A DNA stretch of 64,000 bases from Cyclobacteriaceae bacterium (GTDB lineage Bacteria > Bacteroidota > Bacteroidia > Cytophagales > Cyclobacteriaceae). Shown in pieces: positions 1-9,267 of the stretch. The position numbers were made by a program, and so were the translations under genes. The notes beneath the pieces were generated by a model. The model was not told the DNA's origin. It ran no database searches and saw only the letters and a list, made by a program, of their open reading frames with translations. The stretch spans positions 434,001 through 498,000 of the forward strand of contig JANQSI010000009.1 of the NCBI GenBank assembly GCA_028284125.1, written 5' to 3'. Numbering within the stretch: position 1 is the stretch's first letter; each line of letters begins with the position of its first letter.

Positions 1-918
1 GAAACGAGAGATTCCTATAATGACTACTCAAACCTGGAACCTCGTTTGAAGTTGACTCACATTTTGGACGACCGAAATTTCATCAATTTCAATTACGCCC
101 GATCTGCTCAGTATCTCAATTTGATAAGCAATTCCATAAGTCCCTTCAATAATTTGGAAGTATGGCTGCCAGCAAGCATTAATATTCAGCCACAATTAGC
201 TGATCAAGTTTCTGTTGGTTGGACGCACGATCGAGAGCAATGGCAATTAACTGTAGAAGGTTATTACAAAGCAATGCAAAATCAACTGGACTATGCCAAC
301 CAAGCCCAACTGTTGCTAAATCCGCAATTTGAGGCTGAGCTACGTTCAGGAAATGGAAACGCCTATGGTTTAGAAACTATGTTTACTAAGAAAACAGGGA
401 AATTTACAGGAACACTCACTTACGTCTATTCAAGATCAACTCGAAAGATAAATGGAATTAACAATGACCGGCGCTATCCCGCGGTGTCCGATCGACCACA
501 TCAATTAGCAGTCAATGCTATTTTAAAGAAATCTCCACGCACCAACTTTTCCGGGACTTTACTTGTGAGTTCTGGCGCTCCAATCACCACCCCTACTTCA
601 TTCTATCAATTTTCAGGACGCACCGTGCCCATTTATGCTGAGAAAAATAATAATCGTCTACCTACCTACCATCGCTTAGATTTAGGATGGCAACATCGAC
701 TGAACAGAACGGAGCAAAAATTCAATCACTACTTGACTGTTTCGATTTTCAATTTCTACAGCCAAAGAAATTCTATTCTAAGAAGTTTCAACAAGATTGT
801 ACTGGAAAACGGAGACTTCAGGGTACCAACAACCATAAATAATGCAAAGCGACTAACTCCGACGCACCGATTTGTTTATCAAGCCGTACCGGCCATTTCT
901 TATTCATTCAAACTATGA
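1..918 (+). CDS. TonB-dependent outer-membrane receptor, C-terminal part (5' end outside window)
   Basis: The frame is open from base 1, so this is the C-terminal ~305 residues of a larger protein and any internal start is not real. The sequence is that of beta-barrel strands: alternating aromatic and polar residues, a 'YGLE' strand, 'RRYPAVSDRPHQ', 'SGAPITTPTS' and a terminal strand ending 'ISYSFKL', the usual aromatic-rich last strand of an outer-membrane barrel. It is clearly related to the C-terminus of the receptor at 45543-48179 (shared NRYP..TDRPH, SGAPI, YHR.DL features). Such receptors import a ligand across the outer membrane using TonB energy; the ligand cannot be read here. The stop overlaps the start of the following DUF4249 gene by ATGA, so the two are translationally coupled. 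Confidence 0.9.
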   Translation, partial: ETRDSYNDYSNLEPRLKLTHILDDRNFINFNYARSAQYLNLISNSISPFNNLEVWLPASINIQPQLADQVSVGWTHDREQWQLTVEGYYKAMQNQLDYANQAQLLLNPQFEAELRSGNGNAYGLETMFTKKTGKFTGTLTYVYSRSTRKINGINNDRRYPAVSDRPHQLAVNAILKKSPRTNFSGTLLVSSGAPITTPTSFYQFSGRTVPIYAEKNNNRLPTYHRLDLGWQHRLNRTEQKFNHYLTVSIFNFYSQRNSILRSFNKIVLENGDFRVPTTINNAKRLTPTHRFVYQAVPAISYSFKL

Positions 919-1706
919 GAAAGCTAACATCATATATCATTACACTCTCCATTTTCTTAAGCTGTGAAGAAGCATCAGATCAAAGTTTGGAAATCATTGA
1001 TCAGCCCTTGCTGGTAGTTGATGGCAGGCTCACGAATGAGCGAATTCCGCAAGAAGTCAGACTAAGTCTCACATTTGATGACATTAATGAAGAACCTCCA
1101 CCAGTGACCGATGCAATCGTTGTTATAAACGATGGAACGACCAATTTTTTCCTTACGCATGATGATGACCGACCAGGAGTATACCTGACAGACACGTTGC
1201 AAGCTTTGTTTGGTAAATTCTATACCCTCTTCATTCTCCACGATGATAATGAGTATTTCGCTTTTGCTACTTCTTCGATTGGAACTCCCCTTCCGTCTTT
1301 AACCATTCAAGAAAACGATGGAGACATGTTTGAATACATTCATACTGAAACAGTTCCATCCATGACAGAAATAAGAGTCGAATGGAGCGAACCCAACTCC
1401 TCAGGAGGTATGGATCAAGTCGCTAAAGAGGCTTTTTTCTATACCCTCGATGTTGTAGATATCACAAAGACCTTTGCGCCAGAAAAAGAACCATTTACGT
1501 TTCCAAGAGGTGCCACCATATATAGAAAGAAGTATTCATTGACGGAAGAACACCAGAGATTCTTAAGATCATTTCTTGCTGAGGTGGACTGGCGTGGTGG
1601 TGGATTCGACGTTGCTGCGGGGAACGTACTTACAAATTTATCGGAGGGTGCTATAGGATATTTCTCAGTATCAATGGTGATCTCAGATTCCAATGTAGTT
1701 GAGTGA
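915..1706 (+). CDS. DUF4249-family lipoprotein paired with the TonB receptor
   Basis: 263 residues. The N-terminus has a hydrophobic stretch ending in a lipobox-like 'FLSC', so it is probably a lipoprotein of the outer membrane or periplasm. The 'LVVDGRLTNE' and 'VRLSLT' segments followed by a beta-sandwich-like region are typical of DUF4249 proteins, which in Bacteroidota are encoded directly after TonB-dependent receptors of this type. The start overlaps the receptor stop by four bases. It is shorter than the second DUF4249 protein of the window (326 residues) and lacks that protein's Cys-rich insert. Its role is not established; by position it may be an accessory surface subunit of the receptor. 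Confidence 0.8.
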   Translation: MRKLTSYIITLSIFLSCEEASDQSLEIIDQPLLVVDGRLTNERIPQEVRLSLTFDDINEEPPPVTDAIVVINDGTTNFFLTHDDDRPGVYLTDTLQALFGKFYTLFILHDDNEYFAFATSSIGTPLPSLTIQENDGDMFEYIHTETVPSMTEIRVEWSEPNSSGGMDQVAKEAFFYTLDVVDITKTFAPEKEPFTFPRGATIYRKKYSLTEEHQRFLRSFLAEVDWRGGGFDVAAGNVLTNLSEGAIGYFSVSMVISDSNVVE

Positions 1707-1821
1707 AGTAATTTTAATTATCTCATAATCAATATGTTACAATCAATTTCTAATTTTATTCAGATTTTTCAAGGGTTACTTACCTTTCATGTGTGATAGA
1801 GTCAAATCAAGCAATTGAAAA

Positions 1822-2952
1822 ATGAACAAAATGAAAAATATCATGAAAAAGATAAATTTCTTAACACTACTATTACTGGTGACACTACTGTTGTTTTCAG
1901 TGTCATGCGACGACTCTATTGACACTCCGGCTCCAGGAGCTAACATTCTTCCGGAGCGGTTCTCCATAGACATACCAGAATCTATAGCTAACCCTGATGC
2001 AGGTGCAGGAAGGTTGACTGGAAGAACGGCTGAAGATCTAAATGGAAATGAGATATATGAACTTCTTTCTCTTTTCATCGCAATTGGAGAAGGTTCTGGT
2101 CAGCTTGCTGAAGCGATCATAGGCGGAATTGCCATACACGTAGATCAAGCTTTTTTCCTCTCCTATCAAAGTGACGATGATGGAAGAACCAAGAACCTGA
2201 CGGTGGTTGAAGGAGCTACTTACGAAGGAGTTGATTACGAATTTTCACTTACGATCACAGATGCAGAATCTGAAAGCAATGCTGATGGTGGAAAAGGGAT
2301 GCAAGTCTTTTGGGACAAGAGCTTAGTGAAAGGCATTGCAATCATCAAACCATTCAATATTGATCGTATCAAAGATGCAGAAGCAGGTGACGCAATCTAT
2401 AGAATTGAGTATACAGAAGATAGTGAAAGTTACGATGCGGAAATGACCGTGACGATTGATAATCTTCCACTAGAAAACCCTCTTGAAGATCCATACTCTA
2501 TTAGCACATTGAAAATGTTTGTCGGAAGATCTGGTGATGTAGTAGATGTATTCGGAAATTCCCATCATCCAAATGCCGCTTTTTTCACTGACGTTAAAGG
2601 ATTTAACTGGGCGTTTGTTGCATCCGGAATCCATGAAGGAAACATAGGAGTTGCTGAGGTAGGACTTCCTCCTGGAAATCTTGATTCAGGCGATCGCTCT
2701 GTTTTATTGGTTGAACACTCACTAAAGAATGTGTTTACTGATCAAATACGGATTGCATTTCCGAACATTGAGCAGAGTCTGATCGATCAATATCTTCAAA
2801 ACACAGAAGCTCCAGGCTACTTCAATTCAGATGGATTTATTCAAGGTGGAGATTCTCCAAATGCGATCTTTGATCCATTAGTGGATCGAATCGCAGATCT
2901 TGCCCCTTTCAATCCAGCTGATATTGCTGCATTGGAAATAGCATTCGAATAA
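1822..2952 (+). CDS. Secreted lipoprotein of unknown function
   Basis: 376 residues. A long hydrophobic signal segment ends in 'LFSVSC', a good lipobox, followed by acidic residues (DDS), so a surface or periplasmic lipoprotein is likely. Three in-frame ATG codons (residues 1, 4, 8) could start it; the first is used. The mature part is rich in acidic and small residues and I recognise no catalytic motif. It follows the DUF4249 gene on the same strand after about 115 bp, so it may belong to the receptor locus but could also be independently transcribed. A strong double hairpin follows the stop. Function unknown. Confidence 0.75.
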   Translation: MNKMKNIMKKINFLTLLLLVTLLLFSVSCDDSIDTPAPGANILPERFSIDIPESIANPDAGAGRLTGRTAEDLNGNEIYELLSLFIAIGEGSGQLAEAIIGGIAIHVDQAFFLSYQSDDDGRTKNLTVVEGATYEGVDYEFSLTITDAESESNADGGKGMQVFWDKSLVKGIAIIKPFNIDRIKDAEAGDAIYRIEYTEDSESYDAEMTVTIDNLPLENPLEDPYSISTLKMFVGRSGDVVDVFGNSHHPNAAFFTDVKGFNWAFVASGIHEGNIGVAEVGLPPGNLDSGDRSVLLVEHSLKNVFTDQIRIAFPNIEQSLIDQYLQNTEAPGYFNSDGFIQGGDSPNAIFDPLVDRIADLAPFNPADIAALEIAFE

Positions 2953-2974
2953 TCTTTTTATAGCTGGTTGATTA

Positions 2975-3006
2975 GAAGGCCTTGTATCCGATTCATCAAG
3001 GCCTTC
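2975..3006. terminator. Perfect 10-bp hairpin after the lipoprotein gene
   Basis: Arms gaaggccttg (2975-2984) and caaggccttc (2997-3006) are perfect inverted repeats with a 12-base loop. There is no T-run directly after it; it probably acts with the next hairpin as a barrier between convergent genes. Confidence 0.6.
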
Positions 3007-3014
3007 CTTCTATC

Positions 3015-3051
3015 CAACAAAAAACCGGGCATGAATCCCGGTTTTTTGTTG
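3015..3051. terminator. Bidirectional rho-independent terminator
   Basis: Perfect 15-bp inverted repeat (3015-3029 and 3037-3051, loop catgaat). The stem runs from A-rich to GC-rich to T-rich, so each strand ends in a U-tract. It lies between the convergent lipoprotein gene (plus) and trxB (minus), as expected for a shared terminator. Confidence 0.9.
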
Positions 3052-3090
3052 AATCTGATATTTATAAGATTGAATGAGTTTATGTTGTCA

Positions 3091-3163
3091 CAGATGCTTC
3101 CTTCGTCAGCATGACAGCACAGATTTGAGATTGGACTATCATTCTGAGCTCTGCGAAGAATCT
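3091..3163. repeat. Imperfect inverted repeat, REP-like intergenic element
   Basis: The left arm (3091-3116) and right arm (3137-3163) are imperfect reverse complements: cagatgcttccttcg..tcagcatgaca against the complement of tatcattctgagctctgcgaagaatct. The right arm resembles the short 'CATTCTGAGC..GCGAAGAATC' interspersed repeat often seen in Bacteroidota intergenic DNA; that is from memory, and copy number in this genome cannot be judged here. Confidence 0.5.
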
Positions 3164-3174
3164 AATAACAAAAC

Positions 3175-4131
3175 CTAAGCCTCAGCTTCAGCCAATTCCA
3201 CTTCTTTTTCTGCAATGAACTTCTCTGCATCTAACGCTCCCATACATCCACTACCAGCTGCCGTAACTGCTTGTCTGTAAATCTTATCTTGTGCATCTCC
3301 TGTTGCAAAGACTCCTGGAATATTGGTTTTGGAAGTACCAGGAATAGTTTTAATGTAACCAGTATCATCCATATCCAACCAATCTTTGAAGATATCGGTG
3401 TTTGGCTTATGTCCAATTGCAACGAAAAACCCCTGTGCAGGGATGTCTCTCTTTTCACCGGTTTGGTTATTTACTACCCGAACTCCTGTTACTTCATCAT
3501 CACCAAGAACCTCTTCAGTTTCAGTATTCCACAAGATCTCAATGTTTGGTGCATTGAAAACACGCTGCTGCATAATCTTTGAAGCTCGCATTTCATCTCT
3601 TCTAACCACCATGTACACCTTGTTGACAATCTTAGATAAATAACTTGCTTCTTCTGCGGCTGTATCACCTGCACCAACCAACACAACGTCTTGGCCTTTG
3701 AAGAAAAACCCATCGCACACAGCACATGCCGAAACTCCTTTCCCATTCAATCGATCTTCACTTTCAAGTCCAAGCCACTTTGCAGAAGCTCCTGTTGAGA
3801 TAATAACAGCCTCTGCTTCGATTTCTGTTTTTTCGTCCACGGTAACTTTGTGAGGCCATCCTGAAAAGTCAACCGAAGTAACCATTCCACTTCGAACCTC
3901 TGTTCCAAAGCGTTCGGCTTGCTTTTGGAAATCAATCATCATTTGTGGGCCAATAACCCCTTCTGGATAGCCAGGATAATTTTCTACGTCGTTGGTAATA
4001 GTCAATTGTCCTCCAGGCTGGCCACCTTGATACAATACAGGTGTAAATCCAGCGCGGGCTGCATATACAGCGGCTGTGAATCCGGCAGGTCCAGACCCTA
4101 TAATCAAAACTTTTACTTTCTCTATTGACAT
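3175..4131 (-). CDS. trxB: Thioredoxin-disulfide reductase
   Basis: 318 residues, the usual length for low-molecular-weight thioredoxin reductase. It reduces thioredoxin with NADPH through FAD in the cytoplasm. Visible motifs: FAD-binding GSGPAGFTAA near residue 12, redox-active CAVCD with Cys136 and Cys139, NADPH-binding GAGDTAAEEA near residue 153, and the C-terminal FAD motif GVFATGDAQD. The protein ends in an acidic tail (EVELAEAEA). It lies downstream of pnp on the same strand with a 107-bp gap; only a 4-bp gccc/gggc hairpin is seen in that gap, so cotranscription cannot be excluded. Confidence 0.97.
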   Translation of the reverse strand: MSIEKVKVLIIGSGPAGFTAAVYAARAGFTPVLYQGGQPGGQLTITNDVENYPGYPEGVIGPQMMIDFQKQAERFGTEVRSGMVTSVDFSGWPHKVTVDEKTEIEAEAVIISTGASAKWLGLESEDRLNGKGVSACAVCDGFFFKGQDVVLVGAGDTAAEEASYLSKIVNKVYMVVRRDEMRASKIMQQRVFNAPNIEILWNTETEEVLGDDEVTGVRVVNNQTGEKRDIPAQGFFVAIGHKPNTDIFKDWLDMDDTGYIKTIPGTSKTNIPGVFATGDAQDKIYRQAVTAAGSGCMGALDAEKFIAEKEVELAEAEA

Positions 4132-4238
4132 TGGTTTATAATTCTTTGTTCAAATAAAAATTGATGTCCAATATGAACACCAATTTAAATGTTTTTGTGC
4201 CCAAAAAAGGGCTTCTTATTTTGTATTTGTCTTAAGCT

Positions 4239-6401
4239 TTACTCTTCCGCCTTTTCAGCTGGCTTTTCTTCCTTTTGAGGCCTTGGTAAAAGCACTTTTC
4301 TGGAAAGCTTGAACTTACCCGTACGCTTGTCAATATCAATCAATTTCACTTTGATCTCCTCTCCTTCTTCCATCACATCAGCAACGTTTTCAACGCGCTC
4401 CCATTTGATTTCAGAGATATGAAGTAGACCATCTTTTCCAGGCAAGAACTCAACAAATGCTCCAAACGGCATAATGCTCTTCACTTTACCATCATAGACT
4501 TCACCTACTTCAGGCTGAGTAACAATCGCTTTGATTCGTTTCATTGCTTCATCCAAAGCAGCTCCATCACTTGCAAAAACACTCACTTTTCCACCTTGCT
4601 CGTCTTCTTCAATGTTCACAGTCGCACCGGATTCCTTCTGGATTTCCTGAATGATTTTTCCTCCAGGCCCAATCACTGCACCAATCAATTCTCGATCAAT
4701 TCGAAGCATTACCATTCTAGGCGTATGAGGCTTGAGGTCAGCTCTAGGCTCTGAAATCGTTTTGGCCATTTCTCCAAGGATGTGTAGTCTTCCTTGCTTG
4801 GCTTGTTCCAGCGCTTCTGCCAAAACATCATAAGAAAGACCATCGACTTTGATATCCATCTGGCATGCTGTAATTCCTTCAGTAGTACCCGTTACTTTAA
4901 AGTCCATATCACCCAAATGATCTTCATCACCCAAAATGTCCGATAAAATGGCATATTTTCCTGAATCAGCATCTGAGATCATTCCCATTGCAATGCCTGA
5001 AACCGGTTTCTTAAGCTTTACTCCAGCGTCCATCAGTGCCATTGTACCAGCACAAACGGTAGCCATAGAAGAAGATCCATTCGATTCAAGAATGTCAGAC
5101 ACCACTCGAATGGTATATGGGTTCCCTTCATCTTCCGAAGGAATCATTGGCTTCAATGCTCGCATCGCAAGATTTCCGTGACCTACTTCCCTTCGTCCAG
5201 GACCTCTGTTCGGTCGAACTTCACCAGTTGAAAAGCCAGGGAAATTATAGTGCAAAATGAACTTGTTGTATCCAGAGATCATCGCTCCATCAATCATTTG
5301 CTCATCCAGCTTTGTTCCCAAAGTCACTGAAGTGATTGATTGCGTTTCTCCCCTTGTAAAAACAGCAGAACCATGAGCAGAAGGTAAATAATCCGCCTCT
5401 GTCCATATCGGTCTGATCTGATCTAAGTTTCTTCCATCCAATCGAAGTTTTGTATCCAAGACACAGTTTCGAACGGCCTCTTTCTCAATATCGTGAAAGT
5501 ATTTACCCAAAAGAAAATCGTCCATTTCCTCCAATTCCTCTTCTGAGAACTGAGAAATGTACTCTTCATAAATAGCCTTGAAAGCTTCTTTTCTTTCCGC
5601 CTTGTTTGGATTTCCTGACTCAGCTACTTTGTAAAGTTTATCATAAACCTGAGTTTTCATTGAAGCCTTGAGTTCTTCATCTTTTGGCTCGTGATCAAAT
5701 TCCCTTTTTTCAGTGGATCCTACTTCTTGTGCCAATTCTTGCTGGGCTTTGCACTGGATCTTTATTTCTTCATGTGCAATTTTAATTGCCTCAAGCATTT
5801 CCGCTTCAGAAACTTCTTTTGATTCTCCCTCCACCATCATAATGTTTTCGTCAGTGCCGGCAACTATCAAATCCAAGGTGGAAGATTCCATTTCCTCTAG
5901 CGATGGATTTACTTTATAATTTCCATCAACTTTTACAACTCTTACTTCTGAAATGGGTCCGTGAAATGGAATATCCGAAACAGCGATCGCTGAAGAAGCC
6001 GCGAGGGCAGCCAGAGCATCTGGCATCACATTGTTATCAGCAGAAATAAGTTGAATAAATACTTGCGTATCTGCATGATAATCATCTGGAAATAGAGGTC
6101 GCAAGGCACGATCTACTAATCGGCATATTAATACCTCGTAATCTGAGAGTCTTCCTTCTCTTTTCAAAAAACCGCCAGGAATTTTACCTGCGGCTGCAAA
6201 TTTTTCTTGATAGTCAACAGAAAGTGGAAGAAAATCCACTCCTTCTTTTGCATCCTGTGCGGACACTACAGTCGCCAATAACATGGCGTCTCCCATTCGA
6301 ACCACGACGGATCCATCGGCTTGCTTAGCAAGTTTTCCAGTTTCGATGGACACTTCTCTGCCGTCAGTGAGTTTGAAGGTCTTAGTAATATGTTTCGTCA
6401 T
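4239..6401 (-). CDS. pnp: Polyribonucleotide nucleotidyltransferase (PNPase)
   Basis: 720 residues, full length. PNPase degrades RNA 3'-5' by phosphorolysis and can also add nucleotides. Two RNase PH-like halves flank an alpha-helical linker; the second half carries [21 protein letters not shown] and the DAG-containing segment '[17 protein letters not shown]'. A KH domain with GPGGKII lies near residue 575, followed by an S1 domain (about 635-700, '[20 protein letters not shown]'), then a Lys/Glu-rich tail. It follows rpsO on the minus strand, the classic bacterial order, separated by a rho-independent terminator and a leader hairpin that may serve autoregulation. Confidence 0.98.
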   Translation of the reverse strand: MTKHITKTFKLTDGREVSIETGKLAKQADGSVVVRMGDAMLLATVVSAQDAKEGVDFLPLSVDYQEKFAAAGKIPGGFLKREGRLSDYEVLICRLVDRALRPLFPDDYHADTQVFIQLISADNNVMPDALAALAASSAIAVSDIPFHGPISEVRVVKVDGNYKVNPSLEEMESSTLDLIVAGTDENIMMVEGESKEVSEAEMLEAIKIAHEEIKIQCKAQQELAQEVGSTEKREFDHEPKDEELKASMKTQVYDKLYKVAESGNPNKAERKEAFKAIYEEYISQFSEEELEEMDDFLLGKYFHDIEKEAVRNCVLDTKLRLDGRNLDQIRPIWTEADYLPSAHGSAVFTRGETQSITSVTLGTKLDEQMIDGAMISGYNKFILHYNFPGFSTGEVRPNRGPGRREVGHGNLAMRALKPMIPSEDEGNPYTIRVVSDILESNGSSSMATVCAGTMALMDAGVKLKKPVSGIAMGMISDADSGKYAILSDILGDEDHLGDMDFKVTGTTEGITACQMDIKVDGLSYDVLAEALEQAKQGRLHILGEMAKTISEPRADLKPHTPRMVMLRIDRELIGAVIGPGGKIIQEIQKESGATVNIEEDEQGGKVSVFASDGAALDEAMKRIKAIVTQPEVGEVYDGKVKSIMPFGAFVEFLPGKDGLLHISEIKWERVENVADVMEEGEEIKVKLIDIDKRTGKFKLSRKVLLPRPQKEEKPAEKAEE

Positions 6402-6415
6402 AATAAATAATGTAA

Positions 6416-6436
6416 CAAGGGTCCGTTTGACCCTTG
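6416..6436 (-). promoter_or_regulatory. Hairpin in the pnp 5' leader
   Basis: A perfect 8-bp stem (6416-6423 and 6429-6436, 5-base loop) lies about 15 bases upstream of the pnp start. In Escherichia coli a pnp leader stem-loop is cut by RNase III and mediates PNPase autocontrol; a similar role here is inference from position only. Confidence 0.5.
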
Positions 6437-6446
6437 GGTTGATAAA

Positions 6447-6477
6447 TTAAAAAAGGGAATCAGAATTATGATCCCCT
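6447..6477 (-). terminator. Rho-independent terminator after rpsO
   Basis: On the minus strand a 9-bp stem with one G-T pair (arms 6454-6462 and 6469-6477) is followed by a T-run, 15 bases after the rpsO stop. It would make pnp partly dependent on readthrough or on its own promoter. Confidence 0.8.
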
Positions 6478-6491
6478 CTTTAAGTTTCTTT

Positions 6492-6761
6492 TTATTTCCT
6501 GATATTCAGCTTTGCGATGATGCTACGATATCTTTCGATATCGTTTTCATAAAGATAATCCAGGAGTCTTCTTCGCTTTCCAACAAGCTTCAAGAGACCT
6601 AATCTAGATGAGTGGTCTTTTGATTGCGTCTTAAGGTGGTCTGTCAAATGATTGATTCTGTGCGTGAAAAGCGCGATTTGAGCCTCAGTAGAACCTGTGT
6701 CAGTTTCAGATTTACCGTGCTCTTTAAAAAATTCTATCTTTTTTTCTTTCGTAAGATACAT
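6492..6761 (-). CDS. rpsO: 30S ribosomal protein S15
   Basis: 89 residues, the standard length. S15 binds 16S rRNA early in assembly of the small-subunit platform. The family signature is clear: '[19 protein letters not shown]', '[18 protein letters not shown]' and '[16 protein letters not shown]'. It is the first gene of the rpsO-pnp pair. A strong terminator follows it. Confidence 0.98.
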   Translation of the reverse strand: MYLTKEKKIEFFKEHGKSETDTGSTEAQIALFTHRINHLTDHLKTQSKDHSSRLGLLKLVGKRRRLLDYLYENDIERYRSIIAKLNIRK

Positions 6762-6798
6762 TCTAAATTTCTACCTCTTTTTAATTTGAAGCGCAAAT

Positions 6799-8499
6799 TT
6801 AGACTTCTTTCCCGTTCTTAGCAAATCTTAATCGTAGCTTTTCTATCCAGATATTATAGAAATCTGTGTCGAATAATCGGGCGTCAATTCTGGCCTGTCG
6901 GAGGAAAAATAGCCCAAAAGGAAGTAAAACGATATCGGACAACCAAACCGCAAAGTATGGATCCATTGCCCCTTCTTTCGCGGACTTCTCTCCTATGCTT
7001 GTAAAAACATAATAGATGATAAAAAAGAGTATAGCAACGATTGTCGGCATTCCAAGACCGCCCTTCTTAATGATAGCTCCAAGCGGAGCGCCAATCATGA
7101 ACATCAAAATACACGCAAGTGCCTGCGAATACTTCTTATATTTTTCTATTGTATATAGGTTCTTATCTCTCGTGGATCGGTAAATTCTTTGCTCAGTAGA
7201 ACTTACACTTACTTTGATGTTTCGAGCCTGGTTCAGGGCACCAGTCACAATCGTGGACCTTTTCTTTTTGCTTTTCCCCTCATAAAGCTGTTGGTCTAAA
7301 TATTCCCATCCCAACGTATCCAGCAAAACCTGATCAGATTTATTTGAGCCAAGCCTTTCTTCTTTAGAAAGAAGGTTTATCTCACCTTCTCGCAAAAGTC
7401 TTTTTACCGAGGGATCACTTTTAGTCACGGAATCTTGGGGTTGGTACAAGGAGGGATTGCGTTTTCTTTTTACAGAATCTTGCTTTTGGTCTTCACCTGA
7501 AAACAACACTCCTAACGGAAACAAAGAAGACTTAACATACCCAGGTGATTCGCTAGGAACAGTATCAAGACGATATCTATTTGTTTCCAGTATAGTTTCT
7601 TTATTCTTAATATGATAGTTGAATGCCTGGTTGGCATTGATGACAAGACTAGCCTTGGATTTCACAATCATAGTAGCAAACGAATCTATATCAACAGTCA
7701 GTTCTTTGATATTTTTCATTTGCCGATTGTTTTGGAAAAGTTCTTCTTTCCTCCTTTTCAAATCAAAGGAAGCCAGGCTAAACACCATGTCCATTTTATA
7801 GTAATTGGTCCGGTAGAACTGATTGACAGGTGTCTTCTTATCATCCTTCTCTTTATAATAGTTCCCATTATAAAGCTCAAGCTTGAGGTATCTATCATCC
7901 AAAATGGTATACATGAGACTTGAATCTGCAAGTATCACCGTTTTGTTCCCTCTTCCTTCTGAGTGATCATAGATGATAACGTCAAGAAGCGTTTTACCAT
8001 CCGGTAATTTGTGCTTCGCTTTAATGCTGTAGTCGGGAATTCCATTGTAAAAAGCTCCTGCTCGAATATCCAAAGCTGGTTTCGTATGTTTAATGTCATA
8101 CAAAAGGCTGTAAGCTTTTAGATTGGCTGCCGGAATCGCATAGTTATTGAAATAAAATGCACCTATTGCAAGAAAGACCACAAAAACGAAGATTGGTCTC
8201 AGTACTCTTATTAATGAAATTCCAGATCCTTTAATTGCTGTAAGCTCAAAGTTCTCTCCCAAGTTCCCAAACGTCATTAAGGAAGCAACCAAAACTCCCA
8301 GCGGCAATGCTATTTGGAGCATGTTCATGGAGAAATAGAAAAGAAGCTCGGCAAACACAGCTGCACCAAGGTTTTTCCCAACGAAATCATCGAAATACTT
8401 TAGAAGGTATTGAATAAGCAGTATAAAATTGGATACCGTTGTTGTCAGCAAGAACGGTCCAATGAAAGATTTGAGCATTAAGGTATCCAGCCTTCGCAT
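6799..8499 (-). CDS. LptF/LptG-family permease (YjgP/YjgQ)
   Basis: 566 residues. LptF and LptG form the inner-membrane ABC permease that drives lipopolysaccharide to the outer membrane. The N-terminus 'MRRLDTLMLKSFIGPFLLT' and three early membrane segments (to about residue 120), a long periplasmic region (about 130-450) and three C-terminal segments (about 460-545, with 'MIGAPLGAIIKKGGLGMP') match the family. The periplasmic part is enlarged by a polar Lys/Ser-rich insert (about 330-410), common in Bacteroidota members. Whether it is LptF or LptG cannot be told from this copy alone. It lies just upstream of rpsO on the same strand with a 37-bp gap. Confidence 0.9.
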   Translation of the reverse strand: MRRLDTLMLKSFIGPFLLTTTVSNFILLIQYLLKYFDDFVGKNLGAAVFAELLFYFSMNMLQIALPLGVLVASLMTFGNLGENFELTAIKGSGISLIRVLRPIFVFVVFLAIGAFYFNNYAIPAANLKAYSLLYDIKHTKPALDIRAGAFYNGIPDYSIKAKHKLPDGKTLLDVIIYDHSEGRGNKTVILADSSLMYTILDDRYLKLELYNGNYYKEKDDKKTPVNQFYRTNYYKMDMVFSLASFDLKRRKEELFQNNRQMKNIKELTVDIDSFATMIVKSKASLVINANQAFNYHIKNKETILETNRYRLDTVPSESPGYVKSSLFPLGVLFSGEDQKQDSVKRKRNPSLYQPQDSVTKSDPSVKRLLREGEINLLSKEERLGSNKSDQVLLDTLGWEYLDQQLYEGKSKKKRSTIVTGALNQARNIKVSVSSTEQRIYRSTRDKNLYTIEKYKKYSQALACILMFMIGAPLGAIIKKGGLGMPTIVAILFFIIYYVFTSIGEKSAKEGAMDPYFAVWLSDIVLLPFGLFFLRQARIDARLFDTDFYNIWIEKLRLRFAKNGKEV

Positions 8500-8554
8500 A
8501 TAAGGGCAAAATTAGAGAAGCTTCATGAAGGACTGGCAAGAAAAGTGCCAATTG

Positions 8555-8941
8555 TTATCCGCCAACTATTTCTTTTAGATCACTGGTAAGACTCTCCCAT
8601 AACTCTTGAGCCTCTTCAGCGTCCATATCTGAATAATCGGTGATCTGAACATAAACGGACTGGGTTAGTTCGTTCATATCGAGTTTAAATTCAAAATAGT
8701 TTGGATCATCATCCGAGTCATCTACTACATCGAATCTTACGTGATGATTGGTTCGGTTGGAAGTCAATTTTGCTACTGTTTCATCGCCATCCCATATGAA
8801 TGTATACTCTTTACTAGAGTTATTGATGTTTACATCGTCGGCAAACCATTGTGCCAAACCTGAAGCTGTACTAAAATATGGAAAGAGCATCTTCTTAGAT
8901 GCATTGAACTCAAACTCTCCTACATATTCTGTCTTCGCCAT
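8555..8941 (-). CDS. START-like (SRPBCC-fold) domain protein
   Basis: 128 residues from the ATG at 8941; a longer reading from 8986 is possible but adds a poorly conserved Phe-rich leader. The product begins MAKTEYVGEFEFNASKK and has 'YFSTASGLAQWFADDV' and 'FIWDGDETVAKL', typical of the small START-like/AHSA1-related proteins found singly in Bacteroidota. The fold usually binds a hydrophobic ligand in the cytoplasm; the ligand is unknown. The sequence is very acidic in the last third (DDSDDDPNYF, DYSDMDAEEA). It ends about 55 bp after the LptF/G start on the same strand. Confidence 0.75.
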   Translation of the reverse strand: MAKTEYVGEFEFNASKKMLFPYFSTASGLAQWFADDVNINNSSKEYTFIWDGDETVAKLTSNRTNHHVRFDVVDDSDDDPNYFEFKLDMNELTQSVYVQITDYSDMDAEEAQELWESLTSDLKEIVGG

Positions 8942-9012
8942 ATTCCTAAATTTTTGATAAGGTATAAAAAAAAACGATTTATGCAATAGCAGAAATGAAA
9001 AGAAATCTTTCT

Positions 9013-9026
9013 TAGATTTGCGTTCC
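9013..9026 (+). promoter_or_regulatory. Promoter -7 element of the tRNA-Met gene
   Basis: TAGATTTG (9013-9020) fits the Bacteroidota -7 consensus TAnnTTTG and is followed by CGTTCC. The same arrangement, TACATTTGCGTTCC, precedes tRNA-Pro. No convincing -33 TTG was found at the usual distance. Confidence 0.6.
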
Positions 9027-9052
9027 TTTTTTCGGACCTGAAAGAGGCAGAT

Positions 9053-9126
9053 GGCGTGGTAGCTCAGTTGGTTAGAGCGTCGGATTCATAACCCGGAGGT
9101 CGGGAGTTCAAATCTCCCCCACGCTA
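9053..9126 (+). tRNA. tRNA-Met (CAT anticodon), elongator type
   Basis: A 74-nt cloverleaf can be drawn: acceptor ggcgtgg with ccacgct, D-stem gctc/gagc, anticodon loop ttCATaa, T-stem gggag/ctccc with loop ttcaaat, discriminator A. CCA is not encoded. The innermost anticodon-stem pair is an A-C mismatch. It lacks the three G-C pairs of initiator tRNA. A CAT anticodon can also mean tRNA-Ile2 with lysidine; the body looks more like elongator Met but this is not certain. Confidence 0.93.
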
Positions 9127-9267
9127 CTTTGACTACATCCATGCTTAACGATCCACTCATTTTTATGTAAACAATTCAGAGAAATCGACTTAACATTTCA
9201 TTTCTCAGCCTTTCATGCCAATGAAAATAGCTAACTTACTTGTTCAATTATTGAAGGAGATTGGATC

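Noticed and set aside
8981-8997. A ninth Fur/Zur-like site near the START-like gene
   Set aside because: Only the left half ATGCAATA matches; the right half is absent.
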